A stretch of 64,000 bases of DNA from Polaribacter sp. L3A8 (GCF_009796785.1 NZ_CP047026.1:3950501-4014500); one strand, 5' to 3'; numbered from the stretch's first letter, positions 21,327 through 30,253 are shown. A program made the numbers and translations. The notes: generated by a model not told the origin, from the sequence alone.

Positions 21327-22613
21327 ATGTCAGATACAGCAAAATTACAGATTGGAGACAATTCTTATGAGTTTCCACTTGTAAAAGGAACAGAAAATGA
21401 AGTTGCTATAAATATAAAAACTCTTAGGAGTGCGACTAATGGAGTAATAACAATAGATCCTGGTTATAAGAATACAGGTTCTTGTGAAAGTGCTATTACT
21501 TTTTTAGATGGTGAAAAAGGAGTTCTGAGATATAGGGGTTATTCGATTGAAGAATTGGCTGAAAAAGCAGATTTTTTAGAAGTTTCTTATGCTTTAATCT
21601 TTGGAAATTTACCAAATAAAGAACAATTAGAAAAATTTCATAATGATATTAGAGACCATTCTTTAGTTGATGATGATGTTAGAAAGATTTTAGAAGCTTT
21701 TCCTAAGACTGCACATCCAATGGGAGTGTTATCTTCTTTAACAAGTGCTTTGACGGCTTTTAACCCTTCTTCTGTAAATGTTGAATCTAGAGAAGATATG
21801 TACAATGCAATTGTGCGTATTATGGCTAAATTTCCTGTTTTAGTAGCTTGGACTATGCGTAAGCAAAAAGGAATGCACTTAAATTACGGCAAAAAATCTT
21901 TAGGATATGTAGAGAATTTGATGTTTATGATGTTTAAGCAACCAAATGAAGATTTTGTAATTAACCCGATTGTTAAAGATGCCTTAGATAAATTATTAAT
22001 TTTACATGCAGATCATGAGCAAAACTGTTCTACTTCTACAGTTAGAATTGTAGGTTCTTCTCATGCTGGTTTATTTGCCTCTCTTTCTGCTGGTATTTCT
22101 GCACTTTGGGGACCATTACATGGTGGTGCAAACCAAGCTGTTTTAGAAATGTTAGAAGCTATTAGAGCTGATGGTGGTGATACCAAAAAATACATGGAAA
22201 AAGCAAAAGATAAAAATGATTCTTTCCGTTTAATGGGATTTGGACATAGAGTTTATAAAAACTTCGATCCAAGAGCTAAAATTATTAAAGCAGCTGCAGA
22301 TGAACTTTTAAATGATTTAGGTGTTAAAGATCCTATTTTAGAAATAGCAAGAAGTTTAGAGCAAGAAGCATTAAAAGATCCTTATTTTGTAGAAAGAAAA
22401 CTTTATCCAAACGTAGATTTCTATTCAGGTATCATTTATAGAGCTATGGGAATACCTACAGAAATGTTTACAGTAATGTTTGCTTTAGGTCGTTTACCAG
22501 GTTGGATTGCTCAATGGAAAGAAATGCGTCTTAATAAAGAACCAATAGGTAGACCACGTCAAATTTATGTTGGAGAGAATTACAGACCATTTATTGGCAT
22601 AGAGAAAAGATAA
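21327..22613 (+). CDS. gltA: Citrate synthase (type II)
   Basis: 428 residues, the long bacterial type II form. It condenses oxaloacetate and acetyl-CoA. Conserved SSHAGLFASLSAGISALWGP LHGG region, GFGHRVYKNFDPRAK with the active-site His, and the C-terminal PGWIAQWKEM and RPRQIYVG motifs are all present. The N-terminal beta domain typical of NADH-sensitive type II enzymes is visible. Transcribed alone; terminator follows. Confidence 0.97.
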   Translation: MSDTAKLQIGDNSYEFPLVKGTENEVAINIKTLRSATNGVITIDPGYKNTGSCESAITFLDGEKGVLRYRGYSIEELAEKADFLEVSYALIFGNLPNKEQLEKFHNDIRDHSLVDDDVRKILEAFPKTAHPMGVLSSLTSALTAFNPSSVNVESREDMYNAIVRIMAKFPVLVAWTMRKQKGMHLNYGKKSLGYVENLMFMMFKQPNEDFVINPIVKDALDKLLILHADHEQNCSTSTVRIVGSSHAGLFASLSAGISALWGPLHGGANQAVLEMLEAIRADGGDTKKYMEKAKDKNDSFRLMGFGHRVYKNFDPRAKIIKAAADELLNDLGVKDPILEIARSLEQEALKDPYFVERKLYPNVDFYSGIIYRAMGIPTEMFTVMFALGRLPGWIAQWKEMRLNKEPIGRPRQIYVGENYRPFIGIEKR

Positions 22614-22635
22614 TAATTATTACATTTACAAAAAC

Positions 22636-22664
22636 AAAGCTTCATATTTTATGAAGCTTTTTTT
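22636..22664 (+). terminator. Intrinsic terminator of gltA
   Basis: AAAGCTTCATA (22636-22646), TTT loop, TATGAAGCTTT (22650-22660), then T to 22664. The next gene starts 13 bases later. Confidence 0.85.
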
Positions 22665-22676
22665 ATCCCTTTATAT

Positions 22677-23591
22677 ATGTTAAAACTTAATATTATAAAC
22701 GAAACATCAAGGTTAAGAACCGTAATTTTAGGTATAGCAAATAGTAACGGAGGTATTCCTAAAGTAGAAAATTGCTATGACCCTAAAAGTATAGAGCATG
22801 TTTTAGCAGGTACATATCCAAAAGAATCTGCAATGGTTTTAGAAATAGAAGCCGTAGCTAATATTTTAAAAAAATATGATGTTAAAGTATTTAGACCAGA
22901 CGTAATAGAAAATTATAATCAGATTTTTACAAGAGATATTGCTTTTGTTATAGAAGACATATTTATCGAAGCAAATATTCTTCCAGATAGAGAGAAAGAG
23001 TATAAAGCCATTGATAAAGTAATTACTCAAATAGACTCAAATAAGGTGGTTGTTTTACCTAAAGAGTGTCATGTAGAAGGAGGTGATGTAATGCCCTGGA
23101 ATGATTATATTTTTATTGGTACTTATTCTGGAAGTGATTATGCAGATTATATTACGGCACGCACAAATATAGATGCAGTAATTGCACTACAAGAATTATT
23201 TCCTCATAAAAAGGTCAAATCTTTTGAATTAAGAAAATCAAATACCGATGCAAAAGACAATGCGTTACATTTAGATTGTTGTTTTCAGCCGATAGGAAAA
23301 GACAAAGCAATTCTTCATAAAAATGGTTTTTTAGTTGAAAGCGAATATGAATGGTTAGTCAATTACTTCGGAAAAGAAAATGTTTTCGAAATAACAAAAG
23401 AAGAAATGTATAGTATGAATAGTAATGTTTTTTCAATATCTGAAGAAGTCATTATTTCTGAAAAAAACTTTACAAGATTAAATACTTGGTTAAGGCAGAA
23501 TGGTTTTACAGTAGAAGAAGTTCCTTATTCGGAGATAGCGAAACAAGAAGGGTTGTTACGTTGTTCTACAATGCCTTTGATAAGAGATTAA
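22677..23591 (+). CDS. Amidinotransferase-superfamily hydrolase (DDAH / arginine deiminase-like)
   Basis: 304 residues, no signal peptide, so cytosolic. The fold and motifs are those of guanidine-modifying enzymes: EGGD at 134-137, His198 in NALHLDC and the nucleophile Cys296 in LLRCSTMPL near the C-terminus. Members act on arginine, methylarginines or related guanidino compounds; the substrate cannot be set from sequence alone. It begins only 12 bases after the gltA terminator and has no recognisable promoter or leader, so it may depend on readthrough from gltA. Confidence 0.8.
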   Translation: MLKLNIINETSRLRTVILGIANSNGGIPKVENCYDPKSIEHVLAGTYPKESAMVLEIEAVANILKKYDVKVFRPDVIENYNQIFTRDIAFVIEDIFIEANILPDREKEYKAIDKVITQIDSNKVVVLPKECHVEGGDVMPWNDYIFIGTYSGSDYADYITARTNIDAVIALQELFPHKKVKSFELRKSNTDAKDNALHLDCCFQPIGKDKAILHKNGFLVESEYEWLVNYFGKENVFEITKEEMYSMNSNVFSISEEVIISEKNFTRLNTWLRQNGFTVEEVPYSEIAKQEGLLRCSTMPLIRD

Positions 23592-23692
23592 AGAACTAGC
23601 GTAAAATTATTTTATAATTATGGTAGGGTAAATAGATTTATAGTTGTTTTACTAATAAGAATAACAATCTGTTCACTATTAAAACTATTATT

Positions 23693-24136
23693 ATGAAAGC
23701 AATTAAATCAATTTTTACAATAATTATATTTATTTCAGCTAGTTTCATTTCTGCTCAAGACTCAGAAAAAATGTCTAAAGAAGAAATGAGAAATTATTAT
23801 AAAGTAAGAGCTAAAGAAGATGCTAAGTTTGAACAAGATTTTAAAGCAGCTTCAAAAGCTGATGAAAAGAAGTTTTGGAAAGAACAAAAAGAATACGAAA
23901 AAGGATTAGAAGAAAGAGATCACGTTGCCTATAATGCTTATATGCAAGGAAAAAAAGATGCTTATTCAGAACATTATGAGCATTGTAATAATCATTGTGA
24001 GCATAGTAGACACTATCATTATTATGCGAATTTTTATTATAATGGTTATTACAAGAATGAAAGAAGGCATTATAAGAGAACTACTAACACAAGTATTAAA
24101 ATTGGTACACCAAGTGTTCGGTTAGGTCTTTTTTAA
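23693..24136 (+). CDS. Small secreted His/Tyr-rich protein of unknown function
   Basis: 147 residues. Signal peptide (MKAIKSIFTIIIFISASFIS, cleavage after SAQ near 22) sends it to the periplasm or outside. Residues about 25-85 are charged and probably helical (EEMRNYYKVRAKEDAKFEQD). Residues about 98-125 are packed with His, Tyr and two Cys (HYEHCNNHCEHSRHYHYY), which could bind metal. I do not recognise a family. Ends at a long inverted repeat. Confidence 0.65.
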   Translation: MKAIKSIFTIIIFISASFISAQDSEKMSKEEMRNYYKVRAKEDAKFEQDFKAASKADEKKFWKEQKEYEKGLEERDHVAYNAYMQGKKDAYSEHYEHCNNHCEHSRHYHYYANFYYNGYYKNERRHYKRTTNTSIKIGTPSVRLGLF

Positions 24137-24194
24137 TTAATTTGTAAAACAAAAAAACGAGCAACTTGCTCGTTTTTTTGTTTTACAAATTAAT
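24136..24194 (+). terminator. 59-bp perfect inverted repeat, probable terminator
   Basis: Arms of 29 bp (24136-24164 and 24166-24194) are fully complementary around one central base. The core ACGAGCAA-C-TTGCTCGT is followed by a T run, so it can terminate the preceding gene. The arm begins at the last base of the stop codon and is far longer than termination needs. Equal A and T runs on the two sides mean it could also act leftward. Confidence 0.75.
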
Positions 24195-24469
24195 ATTGTT
24201 TCTAGTTTTCAGTATAGAAATACAATATTACAAGCAATTTAAAAGCGCACTTATAAAGACTTTTTATTTATATAATTGAAAGTAACTTTGAAGGAAAAAT
24301 AAAATTATTTTCTTTTACGATTCCTTATTTAGTATTTTATGATAGCCATAATTATCACAATCATAAAAATTAAACTACAAATAACGATACTCGTCCTAAC
24401 TTTTGGTTGCTCTTTAATTTTTAATTAAATTCAGTGTTATTAATGATTCTCTTTTAAAAACACAATGAA
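24195..24469. other. Intergenic stretch before the sucrose-type cassette
   Basis: With the preceding inverted repeat this makes a gap of 333 bases without an assured gene. It holds a promoter-like TAACTTTG at 24283-24290. On the minus strand a 31-codon open frame (24329-24424) would encode a basic stretch and one membrane helix but has no standard start codon. I see no other structure. Confidence 0.5.
24283..24290 (+). promoter_or_regulatory. Candidate -7 box for the sucrose-type cassette
   Basis: TAACTTTG matches TAnnTTTG, but there is no TTG at a proper distance. It would give a leader of about 170 bases. Confidence 0.35.
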
Positions 24470-26563
24470 ATGACCTTAAATAGCTTAAAAATTGAAAATA
24501 AAATAAAATTATTATCATTTGATATTGATAATACCTTAATTGATTTTCACACCTATAAAAGTAATTTTAAAAAAACTTGGGAAAAGTATCAAGATCAAAA
24601 CGATGTAATTCTAACCTATAATACGGGACGTTTAATTGATGATGTTTTAGATTTAATAGATAAAAAAGTGCTTCCTAAACCAGATTATATTATTTCTGGT
24701 GTGGGTACTCATATTTATAATTATAAAAAAGGAGCTGTAGAAAAAGAATTCAATGATGTTTTAGATGATGGTTGGAATTTAGAAGCTGTAGAAAATATCA
24801 TTCAAAAAATAACACATCCTATTAGTGATCAACCCAGTAAATTTCAACACTCATATAAAAGAAGTTATTTTTTTCATGATGCTAGTAATGAACTGATAGA
24901 TGAAATAGCACAAGATTTTGCAGATGCAGATATGGATGTAAACGTGGTATATTCTGGTAACAAATTTTTAGATATTTTACCTAAATGGGCAAATAAAGGA
25001 AACGCACTACAATGGCTATTAAGAAGATTAGATTTAAAATCAGATCAGGTTTTAGTTGGGGGTGATAGTGGTAATGATTCTGCTATGTTCGATTTAAAAA
25101 ATGTTTCCGGAATTGTAGTTGCCAATGCACATGATGAATTATATCTATATACAAAACATAAAAAAGTCTATCATACAGAAAAAGAAAAAGGAGATGGTAT
25201 TATAGAAGGATTAATTTTCTATGAAATCTTACCAAAAGAAGCCCTTGAAAATACAAATATTGATCATTCTGAAGATTTCTTTATCAAAAAGGAATTAGAC
25301 AATATTGCTTTAGAAGATGATGATGAAAAAATAGCTTTAATTCAAGAAGGTTATGTAAAAGCAATAGAAGCGTTAAGAAAAAATATTACGCCACTTGGTT
25401 TTTCAGCCTGTTCTATAAAAGACAATATTCCGAATGGTACAGATGAAAATTATCATAGTGTTTGGGCTAGAGACGGTGCCATTACAGTAATTGGTTCGCT
25501 GTCTTTAATAGATGATGAGGATATACACCAATGCCAAAGACAGACCTTAATAACTTTGCTAGAAAATATTTCTAGAAATGGACAAATCCCCGCAAATGTA
25601 AGATTAAAAGATGGTGAACCAGATTATTCTGGAGTTGGTGGTATTTGTTCTATAGATAGCGGTATTTGGGTGGTAATTGCATTTTACGAATATGTAAATG
25701 TTACTAAAGACATTCAGTTTTTAAGAAAATATATTGGAGATATAAAAGAAACCATGCGTTGGTTAGGCGCTCATGACAGTAATAATGATGCACTTTTAGA
25801 AATTCCTGAAGCAGGAGATTGGACTGATTTATTTGGTAGGAGTTATAATATTTTATATGATGAAATTCTTTGGTATCGTTCTAATGTTTGTTTCGGGCGA
25901 ATGTTAGAAATGTTAGGTAATCATGAAGATGCAGGAGAATATATACGATGGTCTCAGGTGATAAAAAAAGAGATTGTACAAAATTTTTGGCCTTCTACTC
26001 AGCAAAAATTATTTCAATCGGTTTCTTTTGCCGAAAAACAATTTACTTTAGGAGATACGTCTTATTTAATAGCGCAAACAACACCTTTTGATTTTAGTTG
26101 GCGTTGTGATGTTTTAGGAAATGTTTTAGCCTTTCTACATGGTACCATAGATGCAGAAAAAGCACATCAAACTTTTAAATTTATGTTAGGTGTTGGTGTA
26201 AATGATCCTTTTCCTGTTGCAAATGTATATCCTGTTGTAAGTCCTGGAGATCCAGATTGGAAACCTTATTATACTGTAAATCTGCTGAATTTACCAAATC
26301 ACTATCACAATGGTGGTATTTGGCCTTTTGTTGGGGGATTTTGGGTAAAATTTGTAAATAAATTAGGCTTTAAAGATGTTGCCATTGCAGAGTTACACAA
26401 ATTAGCGCTAATTAATAAAGAAGGGATTAATGAAGCGTGGGAGTTTACAGAGTGGGCACACGGAACTACTGGAAAACCTATGGGGAAAGCATATCAAGCT
26501 TGGTCTGCAGCCCAATACATCTCAGCTTGTAATGATTTAAAAATAATTAAAACTAAAAACTAA
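24470..26563 (+). CDS. Sucrose-phosphate phosphatase / GH100-like glycosidase fusion
   Basis: 697 residues, no signal peptide. Residues about 12-255 are a HAD-IIB phosphatase of the S6PP type: DIDNT with Asp18 and Asp20, NTGR at 51-54, WANKGNALQWLL and GDSGND. Residues about 290-690 resemble GH100 neutral invertase or the related amylo-1,6-glucosidase barrel: HSVWARDG, SIDSGIW with Asp396, HNGGIWPF and FTEWAHG with Glu661, the likely acid/base pair. The phosphatase would release sucrose from sucrose-6-phosphate; the glycosidase would split it. The start is the ATG overlapping a two-codon frame (ATG AAA TGA). Four bases separate it from the synthase gene. Domain families are firm; sucrose as substrate is inferred from neighbours. 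Confidence 0.82.
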   Translation: MTLNSLKIENKIKLLSFDIDNTLIDFHTYKSNFKKTWEKYQDQNDVILTYNTGRLIDDVLDLIDKKVLPKPDYIISGVGTHIYNYKKGAVEKEFNDVLDDGWNLEAVENIIQKITHPISDQPSKFQHSYKRSYFFHDASNELIDEIAQDFADADMDVNVVYSGNKFLDILPKWANKGNALQWLLRRLDLKSDQVLVGGDSGNDSAMFDLKNVSGIVVANAHDELYLYTKHKKVYHTEKEKGDGIIEGLIFYEILPKEALENTNIDHSEDFFIKKELDNIALEDDDEKIALIQEGYVKAIEALRKNITPLGFSACSIKDNIPNGTDENYHSVWARDGAITVIGSLSLIDDEDIHQCQRQTLITLLENISRNGQIPANVRLKDGEPDYSGVGGICSIDSGIWVVIAFYEYVNVTKDIQFLRKYIGDIKETMRWLGAHDSNNDALLEIPEAGDWTDLFGRSYNILYDEILWYRSNVCFGRMLEMLGNHEDAGEYIRWSQVIKKEIVQNFWPSTQQKLFQSVSFAEKQFTLGDTSYLIAQTTPFDFSWRCDVLGNVLAFLHGTIDAEKAHQTFKFMLGVGVNDPFPVANVYPVVSPGDPDWKPYYTVNLLNLPNHYHNGGIWPFVGGFWVKFVNKLGFKDVAIAELHKLALINKEGINEAWEFTEWAHGTTGKPMGKAYQAWSAAQYISACNDLKIIKTKN

Positions 26564-26567
26564 AAAT

Positions 26568-27842
26568 ATGAAATCAATATTAATGATCTCTTTACACGGA
26601 TATGTGGCAGCAAATGCTGAATTAGGAAAACCAGATACAGGAGGTCAAGTAGTTTATGTATTAGAATTAGCAGATAGATTTAGTCGATTAGGTAAACGTG
26701 TAGATTTGGTAACACGGCAGTTTGAAGATCAACCAGAATATGACCATGTAGATGATAATTTTAATGTGTGGAGAATTCCTTTTGGAGGTAAAAAATTCAT
26801 AAGGAAAGAAGATATGCACGATCATCTTAAAAAATTTGTAACCAATACGTTGGCAGCCATAAAAAAAGAAAATAAGAAATATGATGTGGTGTATTCTCAT
26901 TATTGGGATGCAGGTTGGGCAGGACAAAAAATAGCAGAAGAATTAGGTATTTGCCATGTGCATACACCACATTCTCTAGGTTGGTGGAAACAACATTCTA
27001 TGGGAAGTGATATGGACGAGAAAGAAATGGAAAAAACCTATCGTTTTAAAGAACGTATTAGAAAAGAATATTTTGTGTATCAGATGTGTAATTTTGTGAT
27101 TGCCACGACACTTCCGCAAGTAGATTTACTAGTGCAACAATATGATGTATTATCTAGAAATTGTAGCATGATTCCTCCAGGAATTGATGAAAATAGGTTT
27201 TTCCCAGTTCCGTCAAAAGAAAATGATAAAATCCGATTAAAATACGATATCAAACCAACCGATATTTTAGCGTTGGGCAGGATGGCGCATAATAAGGGGT
27301 ATGATTTGTTATTGCATGCACTACCTACTGTTTTTGAGTTGTGTCCGGAAGCTAGATTAGTAGCTGCTATTGGTGGAGATTCTCAGCAAGATAGAGACGG
27401 AATTGAAACTTTAAAAGTATTAGCTAAGGAACTAGGAGTTATGGATAAAATTAAATGGAAAAATTACATTGCTGATGAAGATTTAGCAAACGTATACAGA
27501 TCTGCAAGTATTTTTGTAATGCCTTCTAGATATGAGCCTTTTGGTATGGTTGCTATTGAAGCTATGGCTTGTGGAACACCGAGTGTAATAACGGTTCATG
27601 GTGGTTTGTGTGATTTAATTGATTTTGGAAATCAGGCTTTATTTGCAGATCCACACAGGCCAAAAGAATTTGGCGCAATGATGGCAATGCCGCTGTTGTA
27701 TCCTAAATTAAGAAACGAAATGTCTGTAGAAGGTGCACGTTTTGCACGAAGAAATTTTGGTTGGACAGGAATAGCAAAAAGGATGTTATCAATTTTTGCA
27801 AGTTCAATTAATCAAAGAACATCAGAAACTAATATTTATTAA
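26568..27842 (+). CDS. Sucrose-phosphate synthase-like GT4 glycosyltransferase
   Basis: 424 residues, cytosolic, GT-B fold. The N-terminal GKPDTGGQ (20-27) followed by VVYVLELA is the signature of the sucrose synthase / sucrose-phosphate synthase branch; HVHTPHSLGWWKQ and IPPGIDENRFFP follow, and the C-terminal EX7E motif is Glu323-Glu331 in EPFGMVAIEAMACGTP. It would join a nucleotide-glucose to fructose-6-phosphate. Between the phosphatase/glycosidase fusion and a fructokinase, which supports sucrose over other glucosides. Confidence 0.82.
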   Translation: MKSILMISLHGYVAANAELGKPDTGGQVVYVLELADRFSRLGKRVDLVTRQFEDQPEYDHVDDNFNVWRIPFGGKKFIRKEDMHDHLKKFVTNTLAAIKKENKKYDVVYSHYWDAGWAGQKIAEELGICHVHTPHSLGWWKQHSMGSDMDEKEMEKTYRFKERIRKEYFVYQMCNFVIATTLPQVDLLVQQYDVLSRNCSMIPPGIDENRFFPVPSKENDKIRLKYDIKPTDILALGRMAHNKGYDLLLHALPTVFELCPEARLVAAIGGDSQQDRDGIETLKVLAKELGVMDKIKWKNYIADEDLANVYRSASIFVMPSRYEPFGMVAIEAMACGTPSVITVHGGLCDLIDFGNQALFADPHRPKEFGAMMAMPLLYPKLRNEMSVEGARFARRNFGWTGIAKRMLSIFASSINQRTSETNIY

Positions 27843-27845
27843 AGT

Positions 27846-28727
27846 ATGTCTAAAATTGTATGTTTTGGTGAAGTTTTATGGGATGTTTTTCCTAATCATA
27901 AAAAAATAGGAGGAGCCCCTTTAAATGTTGCCGTTCGTTTAAAATCTTTTAACAATGATGTTGCCATGATTAGTGCTATTGGTAATGATGTTTTAGGTAA
28001 AACAATTTTAAAATACATCAATGATTTAAAAATAAATACAGAAGCTGTTGAAGTTTTAGAAGATTTTAATACAGGAGAAGTTGTCGTAACGTTAAACAAA
28101 AAAGGTGCAGCAACTTATAAAATTGTGCATCCGAAAGCTTGGGATAAAATTCTATTTACAGCAAAATCATCAGAATTGGTAAAACAAGCTGATGCTTTTG
28201 TTTTTGGAAGTTTAATAACTAGAGATGCTGTTTCTAAAAACACGTTGTTTCAACTTTTAGATTATGCAAAATATGCTATTTTTGATGTGAATTTAAGAGC
28301 ACCTTTTTATACCAAAGAAATATTGGTAGATTTAATGCAGAAAGCAAACTTCATCAAATTTAATGATGACGAATTGTATGAGATAAGTGAATTTTTAGGC
28401 TCTCCGTTTCATAATTTAGAACAAAACATCCATTTTATAGCAGAAAAAACTAAAACAGCACATATATGTGTTACCAAAGGAGAACATGGTGCTGTTTTAT
28501 TATATGATCATCAGTTGTATTATAACAGTGGTTATAAAATTAAAGTAAAAGATACTGTTGGATCTGGAGATTCTTTTTTAGCATCATTAATAAGTAAATT
28601 AATAAATGGATCAGCACCACAAAAAGCAATTGATTTTGCTTGTGCAGTTGGTGCATTAGTAGCACAAAATGAAGGAGCAAATCCTATTTTAACAGAAAAA
28701 GAAATTGCTGATTTTAGTTGCTTGTAA
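27846..28727 (+). CDS. PfkB-family carbohydrate kinase, probable fructokinase
   Basis: 293 residues. Starts MSKIVCFGEVLWDVFP; GGAPLNVAVRL is the N-terminal PfkB/ribokinase motif and DTVGSGDSF (236-244) holds the anion hole and catalytic Asp242. The FGEVLWD opening is typical of bacterial fructokinases. Three bases after the synthase gene, so one operon: it would return fructose released by the GH domain to fructose-6-phosphate, the synthase acceptor. Ends convergent with the M28 gene 15 bases away, with no terminator seen. Confidence 0.85.
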   Translation: MSKIVCFGEVLWDVFPNHKKIGGAPLNVAVRLKSFNNDVAMISAIGNDVLGKTILKYINDLKINTEAVEVLEDFNTGEVVVTLNKKGAATYKIVHPKAWDKILFTAKSSELVKQADAFVFGSLITRDAVSKNTLFQLLDYAKYAIFDVNLRAPFYTKEILVDLMQKANFIKFNDDELYEISEFLGSPFHNLEQNIHFIAEKTKTAHICVTKGEHGAVLLYDHQLYYNSGYKIKVKDTVGSGDSFLASLISKLINGSAPQKAIDFACAVGALVAQNEGANPILTEKEIADFSCL

Positions 28728-28742
28728 TTTTAATTTTTAGAA

Positions 28743-30110
28743 CTATCTCCAAATTTTATTTGGAAAAACAACTACACTTTCATGATCGTTTTCGCCAACA
28801 GCAGCAACACCAAAAAAGAAATTATCTATTACAATTCCATCTAAAGTAAACTCGGTAGTTTCTACGTATCTAGAATGATCCCAAGTAGGAGAAGTAGTAT
28901 CTCTCCAGTAAATTTTATATCCTTTTGCACCATCAACTTTATTCCATTTTAACTTTACAGATGCTTGTACAATACCTCCAATAGCTACTTCTTTTGGAGC
29001 TTCTGGAGCCCACGCTAAATTGGCCATTGTTATAGCGTTAACGGCAGTTAATTTTTTTGCATACTCAAAATTTACATGCTCAAAAGTATCTCCGTATTTT
29101 ATACCGTTTTCGGTTCTAATGTCTTGATGTTGTTGTGTATAATTTTCATGTGCTTCCATAATTCTAATTCCAGCAAAGCCTAAATCGTTAAAAGGCCTGT
29201 GATGTCCTCCACGTCCAAATCTATCCAATCTATAAATCATCATCGGATTCATTTCTGGCATATAGGTTTTTACATTTTTGTGAATATATCTAGCCAACTG
29301 TCTCGAAATTCCATCTACTTCACCACCATAAAACCTGCGCATTTTACGTTGGGTTTCTGTTTCGTTTGCAGGTACAGGTTCCGAGAAAATTCTAAAACTA
29401 CGATTGTCAATAACACCATCTACACCTGTAATATTACCAATCATATCGTTGTTTAAAACTCCAATAATATCCCAACCATTTTCTTTTGCATATTTTGCCA
29501 AACCTGCTCCACCAAACAAGCCTTGTTCTTCACCAGAAAGACCAACATAAACAATACTGCTTTCAAATTGATATTTACTTAATACTCTTGCAGCCTCAAT
29601 TGTACCTGCCATTCCAGAAGCATTGTCATTTGCACCAGGAGCGTCTGTTGTAAAATCCATTGTATCACTTGCTCTAGAATCGATATCACCACTCATAATA
29701 ATATACTTGTTCGGGTATTTTGTTCCTTTTTGAATGGCTACAACATTAACCACCCAAGCATCATGAGGAACTCTTCTATTTCCTTTTTTAGTTACAAAAT
29801 CCTTTTGATAAAAAGTGTTGATACAATTGTTGCAATTATTTGATATTGCATCAAATTCAGATTTTATCCAACGTCTTGCAGCTCCAATACCTCGAGTTGT
29901 AGAAATTGTATCAGAAAAAGTATTTCTTGTGCCAAACTCGGTTAATGTTTTTATATCAGCTTTAATGTTATCTGCAGAAATAGTATTTATAATATCGTAA
30001 ATTTTTTGATCCGTTTGGGCGGAAATTGACAGGGTAATAAATAAAAAAAGGAGTGTAGTTTTTCTTATAATTTTATTAATTACAATACTAGGAAGAAATT
30101 TGGATAACAT
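28743..30110 (-). CDS. Secreted M28-family peptidase with fibronectin III-like domain
   Basis: 455 residues with a signal peptide (LFLFITLSISAQ, about residues 20-32). M28 domain about residues 40-365: GANDNASG with Asp162, LSGEEQGL with the catalytic Glu pair, LNNDMIG and a late AHENYTQQHQ. The first metal-ligand motif, usually GHxDS, reads GDIDS here (Asp142). Residues about 370-455 look like a fibronectin type III fold with a terminal VFPNKIWR. It is either an aminopeptidase or a variant site. Confidence 0.85.
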   Translation of the reverse strand: MLSKFLPSIVINKIIRKTTLLFLFITLSISAQTDQKIYDIINTISADNIKADIKTLTEFGTRNTFSDTISTTRGIGAARRWIKSEFDAISNNCNNCINTFYQKDFVTKKGNRRVPHDAWVVNVVAIQKGTKYPNKYIIMSGDIDSRASDTMDFTTDAPGANDNASGMAGTIEAARVLSKYQFESSIVYVGLSGEEQGLFGGAGLAKYAKENGWDIIGVLNNDMIGNITGVDGVIDNRSFRIFSEPVPANETETQRKMRRFYGGEVDGISRQLARYIHKNVKTYMPEMNPMMIYRLDRFGRGGHHRPFNDLGFAGIRIMEAHENYTQQHQDIRTENGIKYGDTFEHVNFEYAKKLTAVNAITMANLAWAPEAPKEVAIGGIVQASVKLKWNKVDGAKGYKIYWRDTTSPTWDHSRYVETTEFTLDGIVIDNFFFGVAAVGENDHESVVVFPNKIWR

Positions 30111-30154
30111 CTATTAAATTTTTTGCTCTAATATACAGCCTTTTTAAAAATAAG

Positions 30155-30183
30155 AAACCATATCAATAAAAATGATATGGTTT
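30155..30183 (-). terminator. Terminator of the RimK cassette
   Basis: AAACCATATCA and TGATATGGTTT, 11-bp perfect stem with a 7-base A/T loop, lying 70 bases past the stop of the gene at 30254 and followed on the minus strand by a T-rich stretch. Could act in both directions. Confidence 0.65.
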
Positions 30184-30253
30184 TAACTTTTTCTTTAGTA
30201 AAGGTTTATTACTTGTTTTTTCTATTATAAATTTAAGCAGAAGAATACTCTTA

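Noticed and set aside
24329..24424. Minus-strand frame of 31 codons encoding a basic stretch and one membrane helix
   Set aside because: It resembles a small membrane protein, but there is a stop just upstream and no ATG, GTG or TTG start; kept only as a note on the intergenic region.
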